Part shown: one piece after another, positions 1 to 6,116 of the stretch | Layout of the letters: each line of letters starts with the position of its first letter | Numbering within the stretch: the first letter of the stretch is position 1 | DNA from: Caulobacterales bacterium | GTDB lineage: Bacteria; Pseudomonadota; Alphaproteobacteria; Caulobacterales; Caulobacteraceae | Direction: 5' to 3' | Assembly: GCA_947480815.1 (NCBI GenBank) | Contig: CANKEA010000066.1 | Location: 1 to 6,711 of the forward strand | Length of the DNA: 6,711 bases | Made by a program: the position numbers and the translations under genes | The notes under the pieces: generated by a model | Seen by the model: only the letters and a program-made list of their open reading frames with translations | What the model was told of the DNA's origin: nothing | Databases searched by the model: none

Positions 1-1391
1 AACACCGACGACAGCTTGTCGAAACTGATCACGCCATCGGGCTTGGGGTTAGCAATCGGCTTGTAGTCCTTGGCCAGGCCCGTGGCCGCCGCATCGGTCT
101 TGCCATGCTTCAACGTGCCCAGCGGAGACCAGCCGCCGAACAGGTTGGTGATGGTCAGTTCAATACCGCCCAGCAGCACACCGCCCAGCACCGTGCCAAA
201 GCGCGCCAGCAGCGGCTTGGCGTTGCGCACGGCCTTGAGTTCCTTGGCTACCCAGCTTTTGTCATAGGCGGCCTGGTAGGCGGTCAGCGCGTCGCCTGAT
301 CGGCCTTCGTTTATCGCTTCAAACGCCGCCTCAGCGGCCAGCATGCCGGTCTTCATCGCATTATGGCTGCCCTTGATCCGGGGCAGGTTCACAAATCCCG
401 CCGAACAGCCGATCAGTGCGCCGCCTGGGAAGGCCAGCTTGGGAACAGACTGATAGCCGCCCTCGGTGATCGCCCGCGCGCCATAGGCCACGCGCTTGCC
501 GCCTTCGAGCGTCGGGCGGATGCCTGGGTGCTGTTTGAAGCGCTGAAATTCGTCATAGGGCGACAGCCAGGGATTGGCGTAGTTGAGGTGCACCACATAG
601 CCGATGGCCACATAACGGTCGCCGAAGTGGTACATGAAGCTGCCGCCGCCGGTCTTGGACTCCAGCGGCCAACCCAGCGAATGGTGCACCAGGCCGGGGC
701 GGAAGTTGGCTTCGGTGACCTGCCATATCTCCTTCAGGCCGATACCGTATTTCTGTGGCTCCTTGCCCTCGGTCAGACTGTATTTGGCTTGTACCTGCTT
801 CGCCAGAGAGCCGCGCGCGCCCTCGGCGATGAAGACGTACTTGCCGCGAAGCTCCACGCCGGGCTGGGAGTCAGGCTTGCGCGTTCCATCGCGATTGACC
901 CCGAAAACCCCGGCGACCACGCCCACCAGGGCACCGACCTCGTCGTACAGCGCCTCGGACGCAGCCATCCCCGGATAGATATCAACGCCCAGGGCTTCGG
1001 CTTCCTGCGCCAGCCAGCGGCAGACATTGGCGAGTGAGGCGATGTAGTTGCCGTGGTTCTTCATGTAGCCGGGCATGGGCAGCCAGGAGATGCTCATCTG
1101 GCCCTGGGGGCCAAATAGCCAGAGCTCATCCCGAGTGACGGGTGTCTCTAACGGCGCACCCCTTTCCTTCCAGTCCGGGATCAGCTCGTTGAGCGCCTTG
1201 GGGTCGATCACAGCGCCCGACAGGATATGGGCCCCGACTTCCGAGCCCTTTTCCACGACAACGACATTGATCTTGCCGCCGGCGGCCGCCGCCAACTGCT
1301 TGAGCCGGATCGCTGCGGACAGGCCCGCCGGACCAGCGCCCACGATCACGACATCGAACTCCATGGCTTCGCGTTCGACGCTGTCGCTCAT
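1..1391 (-). CDS. etfQO: Electron transfer flavoprotein-ubiquinone oxidoreductase (ETF-QO), 3' end cut by window
   Basis: This inner-membrane-associated flavoprotein takes electrons from reduced ETF (fed by acyl-CoA and amino-acid dehydrogenases) and passes them to ubiquinone. I translated the minus strand codon by codon from 1391 to base 1 and found 463 residues with no stop. Visible are the dinucleotide (FAD) motif VVIVGAGPAGLSAA with GAGPAG at residues 18-23, the acidic end of the second strand (E47 in VVVVEKG), and the family blocks GYMKNHGNYI, GLVHHSLGWPL, GGSFMYH, GYVVHLNYANPWLSPYDEF and GCSAGFVNLPRIKGSHNAMK. The family is about 550 residues long, so some 90 are missing; these would carry the C-terminal 4Fe-4S cysteines. 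The chosen ATG (1389-1391) follows an AGGGAG/CAGGA purine run on the minus strand. The in-frame ATG at residue 10 is an alternative start, since the first nine residues are variable in this family. It is transcribed divergently from the uracil-DNA glycosylase gene. Identity is near certain. Confidence 0.96.
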   Translation of the reverse strand, partial: MSDSVEREAMEFDVVIVGAGPAGLSAAIRLKQLAAAAGGKINVVVVEKGSEVGAHILSGAVIDPKALNELIPDWKERGAPLETPVTRDELWLFGPQGQMSISWLPMPGYMKNHGNYIASLANVCRWLAQEAEALGVDIYPGMAASEALYDEVGALVGVVAGVFGVNRDGTRKPDSQPGVELRGKYVFIAEGARGSLAKQVQAKYSLTEGKEPQKYGIGLKEIWQVTEANFRPGLVHHSLGWPLESKTGGGSFMYHFGDRYVAIGYVVHLNYANPWLSPYDEFQRFKQHPGIRPTLEGGKRVAYGARAITEGGYQSVPKLAFPGGALIGCSAGFVNLPRIKGSHNAMKTGMLAAEAAFEAINEGRSGDALTAYQAAYDKSWVAKELKAVRNAKPLLARFGTVLGGVLLGGIELTITNLFGGWSPLGTLKHGKTDAAATGLAKDYKPIANPKPDGVISFDKLSSV

Positions 1392-1426
1392 AATCCTGCT
1401 CCCTGCCCTGGCCGACCGCGGGAAAA

Positions 1427-1449
1427 CTAAGGCGTTCCGCGCTAAGGCG
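1427..1449. repeat. 8-bp direct repeat CTAAGGCG
   Basis: Two identical copies at 1427-1434 and 1442-1449 lie 36-58 bp upstream of the etfQO start codon. The 15-bp period is not an integral number of helical turns. It could be a regulator site or chance; there is no assignment to a known factor. Confidence 0.4.
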
Positions 1450-1483
1450 GAAGCCTCTAGCAGCGAGGGCCACCACGGCCCTA

Positions 1484-1495
1484 CCAAATGTTTGG
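1484..1495. promoter_or_regulatory. Palindrome CCAAATGTTTGG, possible operator before udg
   Basis: CCAAA and TTTGG are exact reverse complements around a central TG. The site ends 8 bp before the TATGCT hexamer (1504-1509) and 22 bp before the udg start codon. Its symmetry and position fit a dimeric regulator site, but a 5-bp half-site can occur by chance and I cannot name a regulator. Confidence 0.25.
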
Positions 1496-1517
1496 CGCAA
1501 GGTTATGCTGAACACAA

Positions 1518-2354
1518 ATGACCTTGACGCGCCATCCTGACCCCGACGCCTCACGCGCACTGGAAAGCCTGCTGGCCTTCTGGGCCGAGGCCGGGGTGGA
1601 GTTGTCCTATGAGGACGAGCCAGTGGACCGACTTGCCCGAGGCGCGGCGCGGCTGGCACCCCGTTCAGCTGCTGTTTCCGCCTCGGCTCGGCCTTCGCCG
1701 AAGGCTGGTTTGGCCGCCGCCATGCCCAGCCTATCCGCCGCTGTCGATCAGGCGCGCGTTCTCGCTGCCGCCGCGAATGATCTTTCTGAGCTGGAAGCCG
1801 CCATCACGGCCTTCGACGGCTGCGCGCTGAAGAGACAGGGTGCCAGCCGCGTTGTGTTTTCGCGCGGCAATCCGCAGGGCCCGATCATGATCATCGGCGA
1901 AGGCCCCGGTACAGACGAAGACCGCCAGGGCATGCCCTTCGTGGGCCGGGCCGGTAAACTGCTCGATAAAATGCTAGCCGCTGCCGGCCTGCCTGACCAG
2001 GCCTTCATCATCAACACCGTATTTTGGCACGCGCCTGGTAGCCGCCCACCGACGGCAGAGGAACAGGCGGTCTGCCTGCCGTTTGTTGAACGGGCCATCG
2101 CCCTGGTGAATCCCTCGGTCCTGTTCCTGGTCGGCGGGGCCAGCGCCAAGGCGATGCTGAAGCAGGATCAGGGTATACTTTCTCTACGTGGCCGCTGGTT
2201 CGATTGGCGCTCCAGCGACGGTGCCCTGGACGTGCCCGCGATGCCGAGTTTGCATCCAGCCTTTCTCCTGAGGCAGCCTGCGGCAAAGAAAAATTCCTGG
2301 TCAGACCTTCTGGCATTGGCCGAAAGGCTTGATCGGCCGCGCTTAGACCCGTAG
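1518..2354 (+). CDS. udg: Family-4-like uracil-DNA glycosylase, iron-sulfur ligands partly lost
   Basis: This enzyme should remove uracil from DNA by cleaving the N-glycosidic bond, starting base excision repair of deaminated cytosine. The 278-residue product has an N-terminal alphaproteobacterial extension (LLAFWAEAGVELSYEDEPVDR, residues 18-38), a variable Ala/Ser linker to about residue 75, then the UDG-superfamily core. Core motifs are motif A GEGPGTDED (127-135), followed by GMPFVGRAGKLLDKML; the N166-containing strand FIINTVFW; and the late LHPA motif with H246. Family-4 enzymes normally bind a 4Fe-4S cluster through four cysteines in a CxxC-L / KCRPP / Cys pattern. Here FDGCALK keeps one Cys of the first pair (C102, with F99 at the other position), the KCRPP cysteine is W170 in FWHAPGSR, and C186 remains, so a normal cluster is unlikely. 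The usual NR after the Pro-rich turn is SR (175-176). The start is ATG 1518 with no nearby Shine-Dalgarno; the nearest AAGG is 15 bp upstream. Fe-S-less relatives are known in alphaproteobacteria (from memory). Confidence 0.9.
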   Translation: MTLTRHPDPDASRALESLLAFWAEAGVELSYEDEPVDRLARGAARLAPRSAAVSASARPSPKAGLAAAMPSLSAAVDQARVLAAAANDLSELEAAITAFDGCALKRQGASRVVFSRGNPQGPIMIIGEGPGTDEDRQGMPFVGRAGKLLDKMLAAAGLPDQAFIINTVFWHAPGSRPPTAEEQAVCLPFVERAIALVNPSVLFLVGGASAKAMLKQDQGILSLRGRWFDWRSSDGALDVPAMPSLHPAFLLRQPAAKKNSWSDLLALAERLDRPRLDP

Positions 2355-2423
2355 AGAATCCGTCACTTAGCTGGAACCGGGCGTCACCGGGGTCACCTGT
2401 TCGACGCCGATCCGGAAGGACCT
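2355..2423 (+). other. Short spacer udg-slt
   Basis: This 69-bp gap separates two plus-strand genes. It contains a tandem GTCACC (2383-2388 and 2392-2397), a 6-bp inverted repeat GGCGTC/GACGCC (2380-2385 and 2403-2408) with a 17-base spacer, and the slt ribosome binding site GGAAGGA at 2414-2420, three bases before the ATG. There is no U-tract terminator, so readthrough from udg to slt is possible. Confidence 0.4.
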
Positions 2424-4166
2424 ATGAAGCAACGCGCGTTTGCCTTGGCCATTCTTGCCAGCGTTATGGCTGTGTCCGCCCCGGCGTTCGCGGCTGCGCT
2501 CAAGGCTACGCCTGCCCATGTAAAAACTGTCAAACCGGCAGCCCAATCCAAGCACAAGCAGGTCACAGCGAACAAGATCGCGCTCGAGGCATCCAGCATG
2601 AAGGCCGGAAAGCCCGCAAAGGGGACAGCCGATGTCGTCTTGGCCGATCCGCTCAATCCCTTAAGCAGCGCGGACGTCGCCGCTTACCGTAATGCCTTCG
2701 CCTCGGGCGATATGAGCAAGGTTGGCAATTCCCTACTGAAGGGACGCGTGGCCTACGGGGCGCTGATCCGCCAGCGCAAGCCCACCTTCACCCAGTTGAC
2801 CGCCTGGCTTAAGACCTATGGCGATCAGGCTGGTGCCGCTCGCATCTATCAAATGGCCTTGAAGGCCAAGCCGCGCCGCGCCCGCGCGCCGCGCGCCCCG
2901 ACACTGGTGCGGGTCGCCGGACGGCCCCCCGGTAGCGATAAGGCTCAGGCCGCCCGCGAAGCCTATTATAGCGGTGATATCGGCCAAGCTCTGGCCCTCG
3001 CCCTCCCCGCCGGCGAGCACTGGATCGCCGGCCTAGCCGACTACCGGCTCAACCATTTCGAAGACGCTCGAATCCAGTTCGCCGCCCTGGCGCACGAAAA
3101 GGGCACAGAGCCCTGGCTACGGTCGGCCGCCGCCTATTGGGCCGGCCGCGCCTCGGCCCTGGCGGGGTCCTCCAAGGACATCCCCGCCTATCTGACCCTG
3201 GCGGCCCAGAACCCGCAGACCTTCTACGGCATGATCGCCGAACGCCAACTGGCCCTGGCAGGTATAGAGATCCCGGCCTCCGACCCGATCGGTGACCTGA
3301 TCGCCAAGTCCGCCAGCGTCGGCGGCCCAGATCGCGCCACCGTGGCCCGATTCGTGTCCAGCGATGCCCGCGCCCATCGCGTCGCCGCCCTGGCACAGTT
3401 GGGGCGTATGACCGACGCCGGCGAAGAACTGCGCGCCGGCCTCGCCTCGGCCAAGACCGACACTATTCGCGATAGCTGGATGGCCCTGACCCTGGTCCTA
3501 AATCCGCAGATGGAAGCCAGCCAGCCAGTCAATCTGGTGGCCTCGGTCGCGCGTCGCATTAACGCGGCGGCCTATCCGGTGCCCGAACTGCAGCCCACCG
3601 GGGGTTTCACCCTCGACCCCGCGCTGGTCTATGCCCTGGTACGCCAGGAGAGCGGCTTCAATCCTATGGCCGTGTCGCCCGTCGGTGCCGTTGGCCTAAT
3701 GCAGCTGATGCCGACCACCGCGGCACAGGCGGCGGACGATGACACCCTCAAGACAGATACCTCGCCGCTGTTTGACCCAGCCACCAACCTTCGGGTCGGC
3801 CAGGACTATTTCGCCTGGCTCATGCAGCGCGGGCTAAACAATAACGACCTGCTGCGCGGGGTTGCCGCCTATAACGGAGGCCCCGGTTCAGTTGGTAAGG
3901 CCCTGGCCCAGCTCGGGCCCGATTGCGATAGCCTGCTGTTGATCGAGACCCTGCCTGCGCAGGAAACCCGCAACTACGTCGAGCGCGTCACTGCAGCCTA
4001 TTGGACCTATCGTCGCCTGTTCGGCGTGCCCAGCGGTACGCTCGACGCACTGGCCTCCGGCGCACGCATCGCCGACATCCGGCTGGATTCTAGGACCGCC
4101 GATCCCTATCCCGCCCCACCGCCATCACCCTTGCAGACCGCCGAAGCCGACGCAGTAGGGGCTTGA
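2424..4166 (+). CDS. slt: Soluble lytic murein transglycosylase (Slt-type, GH23), exported
   Basis: This periplasmic enzyme should cleave the MurNAc-GlcNAc bond of peptidoglycan non-hydrolytically, giving 1,6-anhydro-muropeptides for wall turnover and for insertion of envelope machines. The product has 580 residues. A Sec signal peptide (KQR, hydrophobic core, AFA with likely cleavage after A23) precedes a Lys/Ala-rich linker to about residue 75. An Ala-rich helical region with TPR-like helix pairs (about 80-390) includes AREAYYSGDIGQALALALP and AAYWAGRASAL, typical of the Slt superhelix. The catalytic SLT domain (about 392-525) shows ALVYALVRQESGFNP with catalytic E409, VGLMQLMPTTA, DPATNLRVG, AYNGGPGS (N484) and ETRNYVERV (E514). 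A Pro-rich tail ends the protein. It is somewhat shorter than E. coli Slt70 but normal for alphaproteobacteria. The start is ATG 2424 after GGAAGGA. The last 77 bases overlap the convergent minus-strand gene. A basic low-complexity stretch at residues 150-160 interrupts the helical region. Confidence 0.95.
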   Translation: MKQRAFALAILASVMAVSAPAFAAALKATPAHVKTVKPAAQSKHKQVTANKIALEASSMKAGKPAKGTADVVLADPLNPLSSADVAAYRNAFASGDMSKVGNSLLKGRVAYGALIRQRKPTFTQLTAWLKTYGDQAGAARIYQMALKAKPRRARAPRAPTLVRVAGRPPGSDKAQAAREAYYSGDIGQALALALPAGEHWIAGLADYRLNHFEDARIQFAALAHEKGTEPWLRSAAAYWAGRASALAGSSKDIPAYLTLAAQNPQTFYGMIAERQLALAGIEIPASDPIGDLIAKSASVGGPDRATVARFVSSDARAHRVAALAQLGRMTDAGEELRAGLASAKTDTIRDSWMALTLVLNPQMEASQPVNLVASVARRINAAAYPVPELQPTGGFTLDPALVYALVRQESGFNPMAVSPVGAVGLMQLMPTTAAQAADDDTLKTDTSPLFDPATNLRVGQDYFAWLMQRGLNNNDLLRGVAAYNGGPGSVGKALAQLGPDCDSLLLIETLPAQETRNYVERVTAAYWTYRRLFGVPSGTLDALASGARIADIRLDSRTADPYPAPPPSPLQTAEADAVGA

Positions 4167-4599
4167 GGTCCGTATCGGCGGCCTTGAAGCCGCCAGCCGA
4201 GACATAATGTGTGCGCGGAACCAGCAGAGCGAGAATCGTCCGCGCGCCCAACAGCCGGGTATTTTCGCCTTCGATGAGCAGAACCTCATCGGGGCTGCGG
4301 CGTAGGTGATCGCTTGCCGCCTCGTGCCAATGCAGCGGCAGGCGCGCTCCGGCCAGAAGCAGCAGCAACTGGTCGTCGCCCGCACAGGCCTGCGCCGCCC
4401 GTGCCCCGAACTCGCCTTCCAAGCGAACAAATCCTGCCCCGGCATCGTCCGACACCTCGAACAGCACCTCGTCCGCATTGGCGGGGGCTGCCACCATCAC
4501 GCGCTGGACAACGCCATCGACCGCGCCAGGCACAAGGTCGGCCAAGCTGCCAGCCAGGGCGGCGGCGGAGTTATTGGCAAACACCACGGCGCGGATCAT
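4090..4599 (-). CDS. Degenerate GT2-like glycosyltransferase domain protein, probably inactive
   Basis: This 169-residue protein has no named function. Its layout follows a short GT2 glycosyltransferase of the TIGR04283-like kind. An N-terminal beta strand (IRAVVFANNSAAALAGSLA) is followed by LVPGAVDGVVQRVMVA, where GT2 enzymes have VDG-VREVIVVD. GARAAQACAGDDQLLLLLAG and ARLPLHW follow, where GT2 enzymes have RGDWLLFLHADTRLPPGW. VPRTHYVSAGGF and ADTDLKPLLRRLRR match the usual SR-lY-avGGF and EDvDL-RRL. The acidic residues expected for nucleotide-sugar and metal binding are gone: the DGGSTD-type loop is APANADE and the HADT DxD is LAGA. It may therefore be a pseudoenzyme or structural partner. 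The start at 4599 is preferred over ATG 4611 because GGAAGAA sits just before it; the longer form adds MEET. It lies downstream of the RNA methyltransferase on the same strand, with a 75-bp gap, and overlaps the slt tail by 77 bp. I judge the gene real (intact frame, family-like pattern); the function is inferred. Confidence 0.6.
   Translation of the reverse strand: MIRAVVFANNSAAALAGSLADLVPGAVDGVVQRVMVAAPANADEVLFEVSDDAGAGFVRLEGEFGARAAQACAGDDQLLLLLAGARLPLHWHEAASDHLRRSPDEVLLIEGENTRLLGARTILALLVPRTHYVSAGGFKAADTDLKPLLRRLRRSARVMAVGRDRDRRS
4177..4194. terminator. GC-rich hairpin just after slt stop, possible weak terminator
   Basis: GGCGGC (4177-4182) and GCCGCC (4189-4194) form a perfect 6-bp stem with a 6-base loop, starting 10 bp after the slt stop codon. 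No U-tract follows. It lies inside the convergent gene, where it encodes the GGFKAA region, so the symmetry may be a coding by-product. A terminator role is only a possibility. Confidence 0.2.
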
Positions 4600-4674
4600 G
4601 GTTTCTTCCATGGTCTGAACCGAGCCGCTCGGTCAAGCAGGGGCCCGGCCTGGAGATCGACCGGGTTTAGTGGC
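4600..4674 (-). other. Spacer between RNA methyltransferase and GT2-like gene
   Basis: The 75-bp gap on the minus strand contains a CCGAG-CCG-CTCGG inverted repeat at 4620-4632 (5-bp stem, 3-base loop). The GGAAGAA ribosome binding site lies close to the downstream ATG at 4599. There is no U-run after the hairpin, so cotranscription from the methyltransferase gene is plausible. Confidence 0.35.
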
Positions 4675-5985
4675 CTAACGTGAGAATACCCCAACCAGCT
4701 CCACATGCGGCGACCACAGGAATTGGTCGACAGGCAACAGACGCTGCAACACGAACCCGGCGTCTGTCAGGATACGGGCGTCGCGAGCGAAGGTCGCAGG
4801 GTTGCAAGATACCCCCAAAGCCAGTGGAACCTTGGATTGGGCGATCTGAATGGCCTGTTCCGCCGCCCCAGTGCGCGGCGGGTCAAACACAACGGCGTCC
4901 ATCTTCGCCATTTCCTGGGCCAGCAGTGGCCGGCGGGCAAGGTCGCGGGTCTGCACCTCGATAGCCTTTAAGCCCGGTGCGGTAGCCCGAGCAGAGGCCA
5001 AGGCCTTGATAGCCAGTTCGGCGCTGTCGATGGCCAGGACGCTCGCTTTCACAGCCAGCCGCAGGGCGAAGGCCCCTATACCGCAGTACAGATCGGCCAC
5101 CTTGTCGGCACCGGCAACCGACGCGACCACGAAATCCGCCATGATGGCTTCTGCAGCCGGAACCGCTTGCAAGAACGCGCCAGGGGGCAGCGCCACGATG
5201 GCCTGCCCGACCCGCACCATGGGGGTGCGCGCGCCGTACATCATGTCTCCGGCTAGGGTGACGCGGGCAAAGTCGGCCGCCGCGGCGGTTTCGGCGATGC
5301 GCATGCGAGCGTCGGCGGAAAGCCCGCCGCTTTTCGCCTCCACGCCGGTGATGTCGATATCTATGCCGGTCTCAGTCAGGGTCACGTGCAGCGTCGGCGC
5401 AGACTTTGGATGTTCGAACAGCGGCGCGGCCAAGGCCACCATTGCCGGAAAGGCGGCAACCAGACGTGGGTTACTGACCGGACAGACTGTGATCGGAACC
5501 AGGTCCCACGACCGGCGCGCCTTGAAACCAAGCTTGGCGGCGTAATGGGTGCCGCGGCGGGCGTGCAGCGCCAGACGCCGCCGCGAGCCTGGCTGCACAC
5601 CGAAGGCCGGTAGAATCTCAGTCTCGATCCGCTCGCGTTCCAGGGCCAAGCGAATCTGCTCGGCCTTCCAGGCCAGGTAGGGCGCGTGGTCCCAGTGCTG
5701 CATGGCGCAACCACCACAGATGCCAAAGTGCGCACAGGACGGCTCAACGCGTTGCGGGCTGGGCGTCAGCACAGCCTCGACATCGCCCCGAGCGCCTGAA
5801 ACCATGGCTAAGACGCGCTCGCCAGGCAGGGTCAGTGGCACGAAGACACCATTGGCGCAAAGGCCATCGCCCTGAGCACCAACGGTCTCGATCAGCAGTT
5901 CAGCCTGGAATCCCGGCTTGCTGGAGCCTTGGGTCGGACGGGTCTGGGGGCGTCGGATGCGGGATTTCCCTTCGGCCAAGGCCAT
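4675..5985 (-). CDS. TrmA/RumA-family RNA (uracil-C5) methyltransferase
   Basis: This SAM-dependent enzyme should methylate C5 of a uridine in rRNA or tRNA; the RlmD/RumA type acts on U1939 of 23S rRNA (E. coli numbering). The 436-residue product has, in order: a basic variable N-terminus (1-27); a TRAM-like RNA-binding segment (LLIETVGAQGDGLCANGVFV, about 30-75); a cluster motif CAHFGICGGCAMQH with C84, C90 and C93, plus a fourth candidate ligand C168 in VCPVSNPRL; a central insertion domain; the FLQ element (271-273); SAM motif I VADLYCGIGAF (297-306); DPPR (368-371); and the catalytic-nucleophile motif SCNPATFARD with C394. The C-terminus LLPVDQFLWSPHVELVGVF is typical. Four cluster cysteines favour RumA/RlmD over TrmA, but RlmC or another target cannot be excluded, so no symbol is given. 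The start is ATG 5985, with no clear Shine-Dalgarno just before it. It is the first gene of a likely two-gene minus-strand unit and diverges from the small ORF at 6117. Confidence 0.92.
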   Translation of the reverse strand: MALAEGKSRIRRPQTRPTQGSSKPGFQAELLIETVGAQGDGLCANGVFVPLTLPGERVLAMVSGARGDVEAVLTPSPQRVEPSCAHFGICGGCAMQHWDHAPYLAWKAEQIRLALERERIETEILPAFGVQPGSRRRLALHARRGTHYAAKLGFKARRSWDLVPITVCPVSNPRLVAAFPAMVALAAPLFEHPKSAPTLHVTLTETGIDIDITGVEAKSGGLSADARMRIAETAAAADFARVTLAGDMMYGARTPMVRVGQAIVALPPGAFLQAVPAAEAIMADFVVASVAGADKVADLYCGIGAFALRLAVKASVLAIDSAELAIKALASARATAPGLKAIEVQTRDLARRPLLAQEMAKMDAVVFDPPRTGAAEQAIQIAQSKVPLALGVSCNPATFARDARILTDAGFVLQRLLPVDQFLWSPHVELVGVFSR

Positions 5986-6116
5986 TAAAGGATAGGGGCG
6001 AAGGTTCGCCTGTAAGTTGAACGAAGATGAACAAGCCGCTCAACCAGCGTTCAGTTTAATTGCCTATGCTCCAATTCCACCTCGGCGAATGCGAAAGCGG
6101 CAAAAGGAACGAGTCC
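5986..6116. promoter_or_regulatory. Divergent intergenic region with TGAAC repeats and TATGCT box
   Basis: This 131-bp spacer lies between the minus-strand methyltransferase and the plus-strand small ORF. TGAAC occurs at 6018-6022 and 6028-6032, 10 bp apart (one helical turn), with an inverted copy GTTCA at 6049-6053, 21 bp (about two turns) after the second. A TATGCT hexamer (6065-6070) follows an AT-rich patch and could be a -10 for plus-strand transcription, putting a start near 6077 and leaving a leader of roughly 40 bases. AAGGA at 6104-6108 is a strong ribosome binding site, 8 bases before ATG 6117. There is no clear minus-strand promoter consensus. Confidence 0.4.

Larger units (their letters stand above)
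1392..1517. promoter_or_regulatory. Divergent intergenic region etfQO / udg with palindrome, direct repeat and hairpin
   Basis: This 126-bp spacer separates two divergent genes, so it must hold both promoters. Structures seen directly are: CTAAGGCG repeated at 1427-1434 and 1442-1449 (15 bp start to start); a perfect 6-bp inverted repeat AGGGCC/GGCCCT at 1466-1471 and 1477-1482 with a 5-base loop; and the 12-bp palindrome-like site CCAAATGTTTGG at 1484-1495. A TATGCT hexamer at 1504-1509 could be the -10 element for the plus-strand gene, but no convincing -35 is placed to match. For the minus-strand gene, an AGGGAG-type Shine-Dalgarno lies just upstream of the ATG. No known operator (for example the alphaproteobacterial LexA box GTTC-N7-GTTC) is present. 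That promoters lie here is inferred from gene orientation; the exact elements are uncertain. Confidence 0.45.

Noticed and set aside
363..1037. Long plus-strand ORF of 224 codons and its neighbour at 634-978
   Set aside because: They are antisense to the ETF-QO gene, whose family motifs are unmistakable over the whole stretch; they have no family-like features and reflect high-GC codon bias.
1505..1540. 12-codon ORF with ATG 1505, closer to AAGG (1499-1502) than the udg start
   Set aside because: AAGG is only two bases from this ATG, too close to act as a ribosome binding site, and the frame ends after 11 residues; no sign of a leader-peptide attenuator.
1126..1659. Minus-strand ORF of 177 codons spanning the intergenic region into udg
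   Set aside because: It overlaps the ETF-QO start in another frame and the udg 5' end; Arg/Pro-rich composition typical of a shadow frame.
4306..4683. Plus-strand ORFs of 118-125 codons opposite the GT2-like gene
   Set aside because: His/Arg/Pro-rich composition without domains; the minus-strand frame shows family-like motifs instead.
4850..5545. Plus-strand ORF of 231 codons
   Set aside because: Antisense to the methyltransferase core, which carries SAM, DPPR and catalytic Cys motifs in the minus frame.
6019..6032. Possible SOS (LexA) box GAAC-N6-GAAC
   Set aside because: The alphaproteobacterial box needs a 7-base spacer; this has 6, and the adjacent genes are not typical SOS members. 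The udg upstream region has no such box either.
6027..6059. 10-residue ORF (MNKPLNQRSV) in the divergent spacer
   Set aside because: No usable ribosome binding site and it lies upstream of the likely promoter hexamer, so it is probably not in the transcript.
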